The translations under genes were made by a program, and so were the position numbers. Shown one piece after another: positions 49,269-56,695 of a stretch of DNA of 64,000 nucleotides. Numbering within the stretch: position 1 is the first letter of the stretch; each line of letters opens with the position of its first letter. The notes under the pieces are model-generated. The model saw nothing but the letters and a program-made list of their open reading frames with translations. It had not been told where the DNA came from and did no database searches. The stretch comes from an uncultured Thiohalocapsa sp. (lineage in GTDB: Bacteria; Pseudomonadota; Gammaproteobacteria; Chromatiales; Chromatiaceae), in assembly GCF_913062725.1 (NCBI RefSeq), contig NZ_CAJXWY010000009.1, positions 1 to 64,000 of the forward strand, read 5' to 3'.

Positions 49269-50606
49269 TCAGAACTGCGCCTCTTCCGTCGAGCCCGTCA
49301 GCGCCGTCACCGAGGACACGCCGCCCTGAATGGTGGTGGTGACATCGTCGAAGTAGCCGGCGCCCACTTCCTGCTGATGGCTGACGAAGGTGTAGCCCTT
49401 GTCGCGGGCATCGAACTCCGGCTGCTGCACCTTCTCGACGTAGTGCTTCATGCCCTCGCCGCGGGCGTAGTCGTAGGCGAGATCGAACATGTTGAACCAC
49501 ATGTTATGGATGCCGGCGAGGGTGATGAACTGGTACTTGTAGCCCATGTCCGCCAGCTCGTCCTGGAACTTGGCGATGGTCACGTCATCCAGGTTCTTCT
49601 TCCAGTTGAAGGACGGCGAGCAATTGTAGGCCAGCAGCTTGTTGGGGTTCTGCTCGAGCACCGCCTGGGCGAACTCCCGCGCAAACCCCAGGTCCGGCGT
49701 GCCCGTCTCGCACCACACCAGGTCGGCGAAGGGTGCGTAGGCCAGCCCCCGGCTGATGGCCTGCTCCAGGCCGTTGTTGACCCGGTAGAAGCCCTCGGCG
49801 GTGCGCTCACCGGTGAGGAAGGGGCGGTCGTTGTCGTCGACGTCGGAGGTGAGCAGATTCGCCGCCTCGGCGTCGGTGCGCGCCAGCACCAGGGTGGGCA
49901 CACCCATCACGTCCGCGGCCAGACGCGCGGCGACCAGCTTCTGCACCGCCTCGGCGGTGGGCACGAGCACCTTGCCGCCCATGTGACCGCACTTCTTCAC
50001 CGCCGCGAGCTGGTCTTCGAAATGCACACCGGCGGCGCCGGCGGCGATCATGTTCTTCATCAGCTCGAACGCGTTCAGCACGCCGCCGAAGCCCGCCTCG
50101 GCATCCGCCACGATGGGCAGGAAATAGTCGACGTAGCCGGCGTCTCCGGGGCCGATCTCCTTGGACCACTGGATCTCGTCGGCGCGCTTGAAGGCGTTGT
50201 TGATGCGCCGAACCATGGTCGGCACCGAGTCGTAGGCGTACAGGGACTGGTCCGGGTACATGGTCTCGGAGGTGTTACCGTCCGCGGCCACCTGCCAGCC
50301 GGACAGGTAAATGGCCTCGATGCCCGCCTTCGCCTGCTGCATGGCCTGGCCGCCGGTGATGGCGCCCATGCAGTTGACATAGCCCTTTTTCGCATCGCCG
50401 TGGATGAGCCCCCACAGCTTTTCGGCACCCCTACGGGCGTACGTGTGCTCGGGCTGCACCGAGCCGCGCAGGCGCACCACGTCGGCGGCGCCATAGACGC
50501 GCTGCACATCGGTCCAACGGGGGTTCTCGGCCCAGTCCTGTTCCAGGGCGCGAATCTGATCCTGACGAGAAGGCGTGTTCTGCATGTTGGAAACCTCAGG
50601 GTTCAT
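49269..50606 (-). CDS. aceA: Isocitrate lyase
   Basis: Cleaves isocitrate to succinate and glyoxylate, the first step of the glyoxylate shunt. The protein has 445 residues, normal length for the bacterial type. The catalytic loop is KKCGHMGGK with the active-site Cys, with [24 protein letters not shown] and [11 protein letters not shown] as further signatures. Malate synthase is not in the window. Growth on acetate or fatty acids is implied, with AceK in the same direction controlling the branch point. Two palindromes lie ~120-150 bp upstream. Confidence 0.97.
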   Translation of the reverse strand: MNPEVSNMQNTPSRQDQIRALEQDWAENPRWTDVQRVYGAADVVRLRGSVQPEHTYARRGAEKLWGLIHGDAKKGYVNCMGAITGGQAMQQAKAGIEAIYLSGWQVAADGNTSETMYPDQSLYAYDSVPTMVRRINNAFKRADEIQWSKEIGPGDAGYVDYFLPIVADAEAGFGGVLNAFELMKNMIAAGAAGVHFEDQLAAVKKCGHMGGKVLVPTAEAVQKLVAARLAADVMGVPTLVLARTDAEAANLLTSDVDDNDRPFLTGERTAEGFYRVNNGLEQAISRGLAYAPFADLVWCETGTPDLGFAREFAQAVLEQNPNKLLAYNCSPSFNWKKNLDDVTIAKFQDELADMGYKYQFITLAGIHNMWFNMFDLAYDYARGEGMKHYVEKVQQPEFDARDKGYTFVSHQQEVGAGYFDDVTTTIQGGVSSVTALTGSTEEAQF

Positions 50607-50722
50607 GGTTGCCTTGGAGTCCGTGGTGGTGCGCGGACCCTGCTGCGCGGGCGGTCAGGCACAGGCAACGGGCGTTTCTTGACCGAGTCGCTCGGTCTTG
50701 GTGCAGAACACTAAGGCCCTTA

Positions 50723-50758
50723 CAAATATTTGAGAAGACAATCAGCTAAATTTTAGCT
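50723..50758. promoter_or_regulatory. Two AT-rich palindromes upstream of aceA
   Basis: CAAATATTTG (50723-50732) is a perfect 10-bp palindrome. AGCTAAA-T-TTTAGCT (50744-50758) is a perfect 7-bp inverted repeat with a one-base centre. Both stand out in GC-rich DNA, 117-152 bp upstream of the aceA start, and are candidate operators. The second could instead act as a weak terminator for the CPCC gene ending at 50784. Confidence 0.45.
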
Positions 50759-50783
50759 ATTGATTTTTCGCAGACGCAGCAAT

Positions 50784-51179
50784 TCAGCTGGCGAAGCGGC
50801 GCCAAAAGCTGCTGCGCCAGTAATAGAGCACCGTGGTGTCGGGCCAGGGATAGGAGTCGGCATAGGCGGTGCCGCGCTGCGGGTGCTCGATGTTGTCCCG
50901 CGCCGGGTCCACCGGCCGCCATTGCGGCTCGCGTGGCTCGCCCTCCAGCGGTGCCCGGGTCTGGCCGCGGTTACGACGCTCGGAGGCGCCATAGTCCTGA
51001 TAGTTGCGCTGCGCCTTCGTCAGGCTCACGGTGTTGGCGCTGCCCGGCATCTCTGGAAAGCGCAGCTGCGAGAGGTCGTCCTCCCAGCCGCAGATGGGGC
51101 ACACCTGATGGGAGCCTGGCAGCTGGTCGTGCACCAGGTGCCCACAACAAACGCAGGGGAAAAGGTCGATGGGAGTCAT
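50784..51179 (-). CDS. CPCC-family cysteine-rich protein
   Basis: A 131-residue soluble protein with a zinc-ribbon-like N-terminus: FPCVCCGHLVHD and, 20 residues on, GSHQVCPICGWEDD, the hallmark of the CPCC cysteine-rich family. The remainder (TKAQRNYQDYGASERRNR ... ) is charged. The function is unknown. It sits divergent from bolA and upstream of aceA on the same strand; no functional connection is evident. Confidence 0.85.
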   Translation of the reverse strand: MTPIDLFPCVCCGHLVHDQLPGSHQVCPICGWEDDLSQLRFPEMPGSANTVSLTKAQRNYQDYGASERRNRGQTRAPLEGEPREPQWRPVDPARDNIEHPQRGTAYADSYPWPDTTVLYYWRSSFWRRFAS

Positions 51180-51344
51180 TGCAGGCTACGGCCCTCACTG
51201 CTTGCACTCCGTCGGACATTGGGCCCGTTGGCCGGGAATGCGAAGCGGCGGCGACGCTTGATGCGGACGCCGGCGGCACGCAATTGCCGACAGGTTGGCG
51301 AGGCTGGCGCCAGCGTCGACCCACACAACCAACCGAGAGCCGAC

Positions 51345-51668
51345 ATGAACAGAAAAGCACGTATCGAGCAAGCCCTGACCGGCGCCCTGACCCCAATGCA
51401 CCTGGAAGTCACGGACGAGAGCCACATGCACAATGTGCCGGCAGGCGCCGAGTCCCATTTCAAGGTGCTCGTGGTCAGCGATGCGTTCGCCGGCGACAAG
51501 CGCATCGGCCGCCATCGGCGCGTCAATGCCCTGCTCCGCGAGGAGCTCGACGGTGGCATGCACGCGCTCGCCATCCACGCCTGGACGCCGGACGAGTGGT
51601 TCGAGAAGGGTGGCGGTCGGGCGCCCGAGTCGCCACAGTGCATGGGCGGCGCCAAGACCCAGGGCTGA
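51345..51668 (+). CDS. bolA: BolA family protein
   Basis: A 107-residue protein of the BolA family, which works with monothiol glutaredoxins in iron-sulfur trafficking and affects cell shape and stress responses. The family core is complete: RIEQALTGALTPMHLEVTDES, AESHFKVLVVSDAFAGDKRIGRHRRVNALL and ALAIHAWTPDEWFEK, with the invariant His in the last motif. It is monocistronic, and convergent with the symporter downstream. Confidence 0.93.
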   Translation: MNRKARIEQALTGALTPMHLEVTDESHMHNVPAGAESHFKVLVVSDAFAGDKRIGRHRRVNALLREELDGGMHALAIHAWTPDEWFEKGGGRAPESPQCMGGAKTQG

Positions 51669-51764
51669 GCCGGCCTTGGCGCCACCGCGGCCCGGGGCGC
51701 CATCCCGGCGCCGCAACGACCCGAACTGTGCACCGGCGCAGCCGCCGCCGGCGGGCCGTCGGCC

Positions 51765-53123
51765 CTAGGCCGCTGCCCGCTGCGCCTTCTGCGCCGCGAA
51801 GAACTCCTTCGAGATCTTGAACACCACAGGGCTCAGCAACAGCAGCGCGATGAGGTTCGGAATGGCCATCATGGCGTTCAGGGTGTCCGCGACCAGCCAG
51901 ACGAAGTCCAGATGCACCATTGCACCCAGCGGCAGGGCGGCCACCCACAGCACGCGGAAGGGGATGATGGCGCGCACGCCGAGCAGGTACTCCACGCAGC
52001 GCTCGCCGTAGACGCTCCAGCCCAAAATGGTGGTGTAAGCAAACAACGCGAGCCCCAGCGCCACCACATAAGCGCCGGCGCCTGGCAGCTCATCGCCGAA
52101 GGCCATGGCGGACAGCGCCGCACCGTTTTCTCCCGACTGCCAGGCACCGGAGATGACGATGACCAGGCCGGTGATGCTGCAGATGATGATGGTATCGATG
52201 AAGGTGCCGAGCATGGCGATGGCGCCCTGGCGCACCGGGCTGTCCGTCTCGGCGGCGGCGTGCGCGATGGGCGCACTGCCGAGGCCCGCCTCGTTGGAGA
52301 AGATGCCCCGGGCCACACCCATCTGAATCGCCAGCATGACCCCGGCACCGGCGAAACCGCCCACCTGTGCCGTCGGCGTGAAGGCGTCCTGCACAATGGT
52401 CATGAAGGCCGCCGGCACCTCGCTGATGTTGAGCCCCAGCACGACGAGACCCGCCAGCAGATACAACATGGCCATGAACGGCACGAGCTTGCCGGCCACC
52501 TGGGCGATCCAGCGGATACCGCCAATGAGCACCAGGCCCACCAGCACGGCGAGTCCCACGCCCGTCATCCACACCGGCACGCCGAACTTGGCATCCAGCG
52601 CATCCGCCACCGAGTTGGCCTGGACGGTATTGCCGATGCCAAAGCCCGCCAACGCGCCGAAGATGGCGAACAGGGTCGCCAGCCACAGCCAGTGCTTACC
52701 GAGCCCGTTGCGGATGTAGTACATGGGCCCACCGACGTGGTTGTTGTTCTCGTCCACTTCGCGATAGCGCACGGCGAGCACGGCTTCGGCGTACTTGGTG
52801 GCCATGCCCACCAGGGCCGTGATCCACATCCAGAACAGCGCGCCGGGACCACCGATGGCGATGGCCGTGCCAACGCCGGCGATGTTGCCCGTGCCGATGG
52901 TGGCCGACAGCGATGTCGCCAGCGCATTGAACGGCGTAATGTCCCCCTGCCCCTGCCGGGCACGCCCGGTCCAGAGCATGCGGAAGCCGAAGCCCAGCTT
53001 GCGCAAAGGCAGCAAGCCGAGTCCAGCGGTGAGGTACAGGCCGGTGCCCAGAATCAGCACCAGCATCGGCGGCCCCCAAACGAGGCCGTTGACGACTCCA
53101 ATGACTTCGGAAATCTGTTCCAC
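51765..53123 (-). CDS. Sodium:alanine/glycine symporter (AGCS family)
   Basis: An inner-membrane sodium-coupled amino-acid symporter of 452 residues with ~11 hydrophobic segments. The AGCS signature is present: ITPFNALATSLSATIGTGNIAGVGTAI near residues 62-88, plus GGPMYYIRNGLG, GIFSNEAGLGSAPIAHAAA and ILGWSVYGERCVEYL. The likely substrate is alanine or glycine. In a halophile it could also assist osmotic balance (inference). A candidate promoter with an 11-bp inverted repeat lies ~90-130 bp upstream. Confidence 0.94.
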   Translation of the reverse strand: MEQISEVIGVVNGLVWGPPMLVLILGTGLYLTAGLGLLPLRKLGFGFRMLWTGRARQGQGDITPFNALATSLSATIGTGNIAGVGTAIAIGGPGALFWMWITALVGMATKYAEAVLAVRYREVDENNNHVGGPMYYIRNGLGKHWLWLATLFAIFGALAGFGIGNTVQANSVADALDAKFGVPVWMTGVGLAVLVGLVLIGGIRWIAQVAGKLVPFMAMLYLLAGLVVLGLNISEVPAAFMTIVQDAFTPTAQVGGFAGAGVMLAIQMGVARGIFSNEAGLGSAPIAHAAAETDSPVRQGAIAMLGTFIDTIIICSITGLVIVISGAWQSGENGAALSAMAFGDELPGAGAYVVALGLALFAYTTILGWSVYGERCVEYLLGVRAIIPFRVLWVAALPLGAMVHLDFVWLVADTLNAMMAIPNLIALLLLSPVVFKISKEFFAAQKAQRAAA

Positions 53124-53685
53124 GCCATGCCCCCTGATACAACGATATTCGACTGTCGCAGACGGTCACCGCGGCCCCCGCCTGCGGTCACAGGCCATTG
53201 CGCACATGGCGCTCACGGCATCGGCAATCGCTCGCCGATGCCGTACTATACATGCCGGCCCCGCCAAGGCCGCAACGCCGCGGGCCGACGGCGTCTGACG
53301 CCGCCGCGGGCCGCATTGGACGGTGTGGACAAGCGGCACCGCTGCCGCGCACCCATGCAAGGCCGGCGCAACGCATCGCCCGCGCACGCCCGCATCCCAG
53401 GTCCGGCACAACCGCAAGGGCCGCGGCCACCGGACGCAGGCGATGCGCCGGCCCTGCGGCCATGTCCACTGCAATGCCGGCCCTATCCCTGTAGACTGCA
53501 GCACTGAGGACCGCCCACATGCGGGCTGGCGTCACCGCCCGAGCGCGGGCGCGCAGACCACTCCGGCCCCGCACCAACGCCCCCGCCCGCCGCAGCCCAA
53601 TGGCGCGCGGGCATGCCCCGATCAGTCTAACGTGAATGCCCCCGAGCGCAGCCCCGCCGCCATCGGCGAGCGGGGACGATACAAC
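53124..53685. other. 562-bp divergent region between the symporter and TonB-like genes
   Basis: There is no convincing gene. It contains the strong inverted repeat described separately and a shorter hairpin CGGCGT-CTG-ACGCCG at 53289-53303 flanked by direct copies of GCCGCGGGCC. The in-frame extension of the TonB-like gene through this region is low-complexity and was not taken as coding. Confidence 0.5.
53215..53250 (-). promoter_or_regulatory. Candidate promoter and 11-bp perfect inverted repeat upstream of the symporter
   Basis: ACGGCATCGGC (53215-53225), 8-nt loop, GCCGATGCCGT (53234-53244) is a perfect 11-bp inverted repeat. On the minus strand it is immediately downstream of TATAGT (53250-53245), a near-consensus -10. 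A weak TTGCGG -35 sits 19 bp upstream. The repeat would therefore cover the transcription start of the symporter gene, as an operator or an mRNA 5' hairpin. Confidence 0.45.
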
Positions 53686-54930
53686 ATGGTCCGCCCAGCG
53701 CCCGCCGCGGGCCCGGCTCCGCCGCGGCGGGCGCCGGGCCCGCGGCGGCTGCCATCGCCACCGCGACGCCGGTCACGTCGCCCGGCGCCGGCGCGCGGGG
53801 GCGGCGGCGCACAACGCCGGCGCCGGGTCTGGTTGTTGGCCGCACTGCTCTCGTGCCTCGTCCATGCTGGCCTGCTGCTCGCGCTGCAACGACTGCAATG
53901 GCCGCCGGCCGGCGCGGCTGCGGCGGGGGCGATGGCCCTGCAGATCATCGGGACCGCAGTCCCAACGGCGACGCCCGGCACGCCGGCGCCGTCGACGACC
54001 ACGGCGGCAGCCGAGCGGACGGACCGCAGCGACACGGCGGCGGCCGCCCCCGCTGCTGCCCCAACGCCCAGGCCCGCGGATGCGGCGGCGGCGATGCATA
54101 CCCAAACCGCCGCAGAGACCATCGAGCAACCGCCCGGCGCCCCGGCAGCAGACAAGACGCGCGCCGAGACGCCCGCGAGGGCGGCCACGACGGTGCCGCC
54201 GGCGCCATCGGAGACACGGGCACGGCCGGCGGCTGCCGCGGCGGCGGCGTCGAGCGCCGCACGCAGACCTGAGCCGGCGCCGGCGAGTCGCCCATCGAAG
54301 ATACAGCGGTCTGCCGCGTCACAGCACGACGCCAGCGGGCAGCGCGGCGGCGACAGAGACGCCGGTCCGGAACGCGCAGGGCTCGCGGCATTGGACGCCG
54401 AGATCGCCGCCGCAGACGACGATGCCAGCGCGCTGACGGGCCTCGCCGCGCTGGACGCCGAGATCGCCGCCGCCCGCAGCCGTGCGGATGCGCAGCGCGA
54501 GGCTGCGGCGACTGCGGCGACGCCAGCACCGCCTCGCCCGCGCGCCGGCGGCGCGGATGCGGTGACACCAACCACAACCGCAGAAGCCCCCGGCGGCGCC
54601 AACCGCAGCGCGGCGGCCGCCGGGTCCGCCGCCCGCGGGCTAGCCGAGCGTCGCTATCTCGCGGCCCTGCGCCGGGCACTGGCACGCGAGCGACACTACC
54701 CCCCTACGGCGAGGCGCCGCGGCCTCGAGGGTACCGCACGCGTGCAATTCACCATCGCCGCCGACGGCGGCTTCAGCGGCATTCGCGTGAGCCACAGCGC
54801 CGGCGCCGCGGGCCTGGACGACGCCGCCGAGCGCACGGTCCGCCGCCTCGCACGCTTCGAGCCCATCCCGGCGGTCATCGGCCGCGAGCAATGGACGGTG
54901 CGGGTGCCCATCGTGTTCCGCTTGAACTGA
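53686..54930 (+). CDS. TonB-family energy transducer with long Ala/Pro-rich spacer
   Basis: A 414-residue protein anchored by one N-terminal helix (WLLAALLSCLVHAGLLLALQ, ~47-66) after a strongly basic cytoplasmic tail. A ~230-residue Ala/Pro/Thr-rich periplasmic spacer follows, then a TonB C-terminal domain (~325-414): YLAALRRALARERHYPPTARRRGLEGTARVQF and the closing WTVRVPIVFRLN. It couples the proton-motive force to outer-membrane transporters if ExbB/ExbD are supplied elsewhere; none is in the window. The spacer holds a 20-residue duplication (GLAALDAEIAAA twice). GTG 53632 is an alternative start. Confidence 0.87.
   Translation: MVRPAPAAGPAPPRRAPGPRRLPSPPRRRSRRPAPARGGGGAQRRRRVWLLAALLSCLVHAGLLLALQRLQWPPAGAAAAGAMALQIIGTAVPTATPGTPAPSTTTAAAERTDRSDTAAAAPAAAPTPRPADAAAAMHTQTAAETIEQPPGAPAADKTRAETPARAATTVPPAPSETRARPAAAAAAASSAARRPEPAPASRPSKIQRSAASQHDASGQRGGDRDAGPERAGLAALDAEIAAADDDASALTGLAALDAEIAAARSRADAQREAAATAATPAPPRPRAGGADAVTPTTTAEAPGGANRSAAAAGSAARGLAERRYLAALRRALARERHYPPTARRRGLEGTARVQFTIAADGGFSGIRVSHSAGAAGLDDAAERTVRRLARFEPIPAVIGREQWTVRVPIVFRLN
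54380..54473. repeat. 60-bp period duplication inside the TonB-like gene
   Basis: Two copies of a ~34-bp near-identical segment start at 54380 and 54440, exactly 60 bp apart, encoding GLAALDAEIAAA twice. It is a recent in-frame duplication within the spacer. Confidence 0.8.
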
Positions 54931-55059
54931 GATCGACGTACCGCGCAAGATGGCTGATGGCATGCCGCCGCGGCATTGGCGGCGGCCGCGCCGCGACCCC
55001 ATTGTCGGCGCACGGAAGCACCATCCATGGGCCGATCACCACAACACGAGGACAGCAGC

Positions 55060-55833
55060 ATGGCCATTCCGGACCTCGCACCCATCGAAGACCTGCAACG
55101 CGCGCTGAATGCGCATCCGGTCTATGCACAGGTCACAGACCTCGCCGACCTGCGGGTGTTCATGTCCCACCACGTCTACGCCGTGTGGGACTTCATGTCG
55201 CTGATCAAGTACCTGCAGCGCACCGTCGCCCCCACCACCACGCCCTGGATGCCGCCGGCGGATCCGACTGTGGCCTACTTCATCAACCAACTGGTGCTGG
55301 AAGAGGAATCCGATGCCCGTGCGGGCGCGGCGGGCACGGAGTACAGCAGCCATTTCCAACTCTACCTGCGGGCCATGGCGGAAGTGGGCGCCGATGCCGA
55401 CGCACCGCAGCGCTTCCTCGAGCGCGTCGGACGCGACGGCCTCGACGCCGCCCTGTACGCCGATACCACACCGATGCCGGCGCGCTACTTCACCGAAACC
55501 ACATTCTGCTTCATTCGCGAGGACAAGCCGCACGCCGCCGCCGCCGCACTGGCCGTAGGCCGCGAGCGCATCATTCCCGACATGTTCCGTCGTTTGCTCG
55601 CCGACGCCGGCGTCGGTGCCGACGACGCGCCCATCTTCCACTACTATTTGAGCCGCCATGTCCATTTGGACGAGGATTTCCACGGGCCGCTGTCTTTACG
55701 GCTGCTGGAACACCTCTGCGGCGATGACGACAAGCGCCTGGAAGAAGCCGCCGCCGCCGCCGAAGAGGCGGTCTGCGCGCGTATCCGCTTGTGGGACGGC
55801 GTGCTCGAGGCGGTGCGCGCCGCGCGCGGCTGA
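55060..55833 (+). CDS. DUF3050 family protein (haem-oxygenase-like fold)
   Basis: A 257-residue soluble helical protein of the DUF3050 family, which belongs to the haem-oxygenase-like/TENA superfamily. Family motifs with potential metal ligands: LRVFMSHHVYAVWDFMSLIKYLQ, LVLEEESD, FTETTFCFI and FHYYLSRHVHLDEDFHGPL, with His/Glu spaced as in di-metal HO-like oxidases. The reaction is unknown. The start at 55060 has a GAGGA upstream. It lies between the TonB-like gene and dsrC, all on the plus strand. Confidence 0.87.
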   Translation: MAIPDLAPIEDLQRALNAHPVYAQVTDLADLRVFMSHHVYAVWDFMSLIKYLQRTVAPTTTPWMPPADPTVAYFINQLVLEEESDARAGAAGTEYSSHFQLYLRAMAEVGADADAPQRFLERVGRDGLDAALYADTTPMPARYFTETTFCFIREDKPHAAAAALAVGRERIIPDMFRRLLADAGVGADDAPIFHYYLSRHVHLDEDFHGPLSLRLLEHLCGDDDKRLEEAAAAAEEAVCARIRLWDGVLEAVRAARG

Positions 55834-56051
55834 GACCAGCCAGACACCGGCGCCCCACGACGCGCTCGCGTGACCACCTCGGGCGTGGCGTCATGCAGCC
55901 GGGCCAGACAGCCCGACCACCGCCACTGCGGCCGGGTCATTACCTCACTTGAGCAAGGGTAGAATCCGTCCACCGCAACCCTAATCACCGCGGGGCAATG
56001 CGGCGCTGCCGCCGCCGCGCATGCAAACCATAGCCGTAAAGAGGTATTGCC

Positions 56052-56348
56052 ATGGCAGTCAGCGTAGCCGTCGACGGCGAGGGCTTCCTCGTCAACCGCG
56101 ACGACTGGAACGAAGATCTGGCCCGGGAGCTCGCCGCAGCGGACGAGTTCGAGATGAACGATCAGGTGATGAACTTCATCCGCGAAGCCCGCGCCATGTA
56201 CGACAACGACGGCGTGGTGCCACCCATCCGCATCTTCGCCAAAAAGCAGGGCGTGAGCACCAAGGAGCTGTACGGTATCTTCAAAAAGGGGCCGATGAAG
56301 CTTATCTGTAAATGGGGGGGCCTGCCCAAACCCACCGGCTGTGTGTGA
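56052..56348 (+). CDS. dsrC: DsrC/TusE-family sulfur carrier protein
   Basis: A 98-residue sulfur-transfer protein. The C-terminal arm ends LICKWGGLPKPTGCV: the penultimate Cys and a second Cys 11 residues earlier are both present, the pattern of true DsrC (redox trisulfide chemistry), not only of TusE, which needs just the last Cys. DsrC carries persulfide in dissimilatory sulfur metabolism or tRNA thiolation. No dsrAB, dsrEFH or tus genes are in view, so it is an isolated copy. AAGAGGT lies seven bases before the ATG. A TAGAAT -10-like hexamer is at 55960, without a clear -35. Confidence 0.92.
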   Translation: MAVSVAVDGEGFLVNRDDWNEDLARELAAADEFEMNDQVMNFIREARAMYDNDGVVPPIRIFAKKQGVSTKELYGIFKKGPMKLICKWGGLPKPTGCV

Positions 56349-56470
56349 GCCCACGACGGCACCCGCTACGTTCTCCGGCTTCGGGGCGGCACGCCACCCA
56401 TCGGACCCGGGCGCACCGTTGCCCGGGTCGACTACCGTAACAAGACGATCAATCGACGAGGAACCGACCA

Positions 56471-56695
56471 ATGGCAACGGTCTTGAAAACCAAGGGTGAT
56501 CCACTGTGGAAGCGTACCGCTGATCCCGGCTACCGGGTCGGCTGGCGTAGCAAGGCGAAGTTCGAGAAGGGGCATCTCGAGGGCGAAATGACCTACGGCG
56601 AGGCCGAAGCCAAGGCCCACGAGCTCGCCGCCCAGGAGCCGGACAAGACCTTCTACCCCGAGCTCATCATCACCGAGGAAGCGGGCGAGCATTGA
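56471..56695 (+). CDS. Small conserved-looking protein of unknown function, 74 aa
   Basis: A 74-residue soluble protein (ATVLKTKGDPLWKRTADPGYR at the start, ending [13 protein letters not shown]) that I do not recognise. It has a good ribosome site (GAGGA, eight bases before ATG) and balanced composition, so it is very likely real. It sits 122 bp after dsrC, and its stop overlaps the TTG start of the kinase (TTGA), suggesting coupled translation. A link to sulfur or to the kinase is only positional. Confidence 0.8.
   Translation: MATVLKTKGDPLWKRTADPGYRVGWRSKAKFEKGHLEGEMTYGEAEAKAHELAAQEPDKTFYPELIITEEAGEH

Noticed and set aside
53123-53244. A glycine riboswitch in the leader of the AGCS symporter
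   Set aside because: The leader lacks the conserved glycine-aptamer core motifs; only the inverted repeat stands out.
53323-53685. A 121-residue N-terminal extension of the TonB-like protein
   Set aside because: It is Pro/Arg/His-rich, low complexity and lies before the basic tail and anchor helix that begin a normal TonB; no ribosome site was found.
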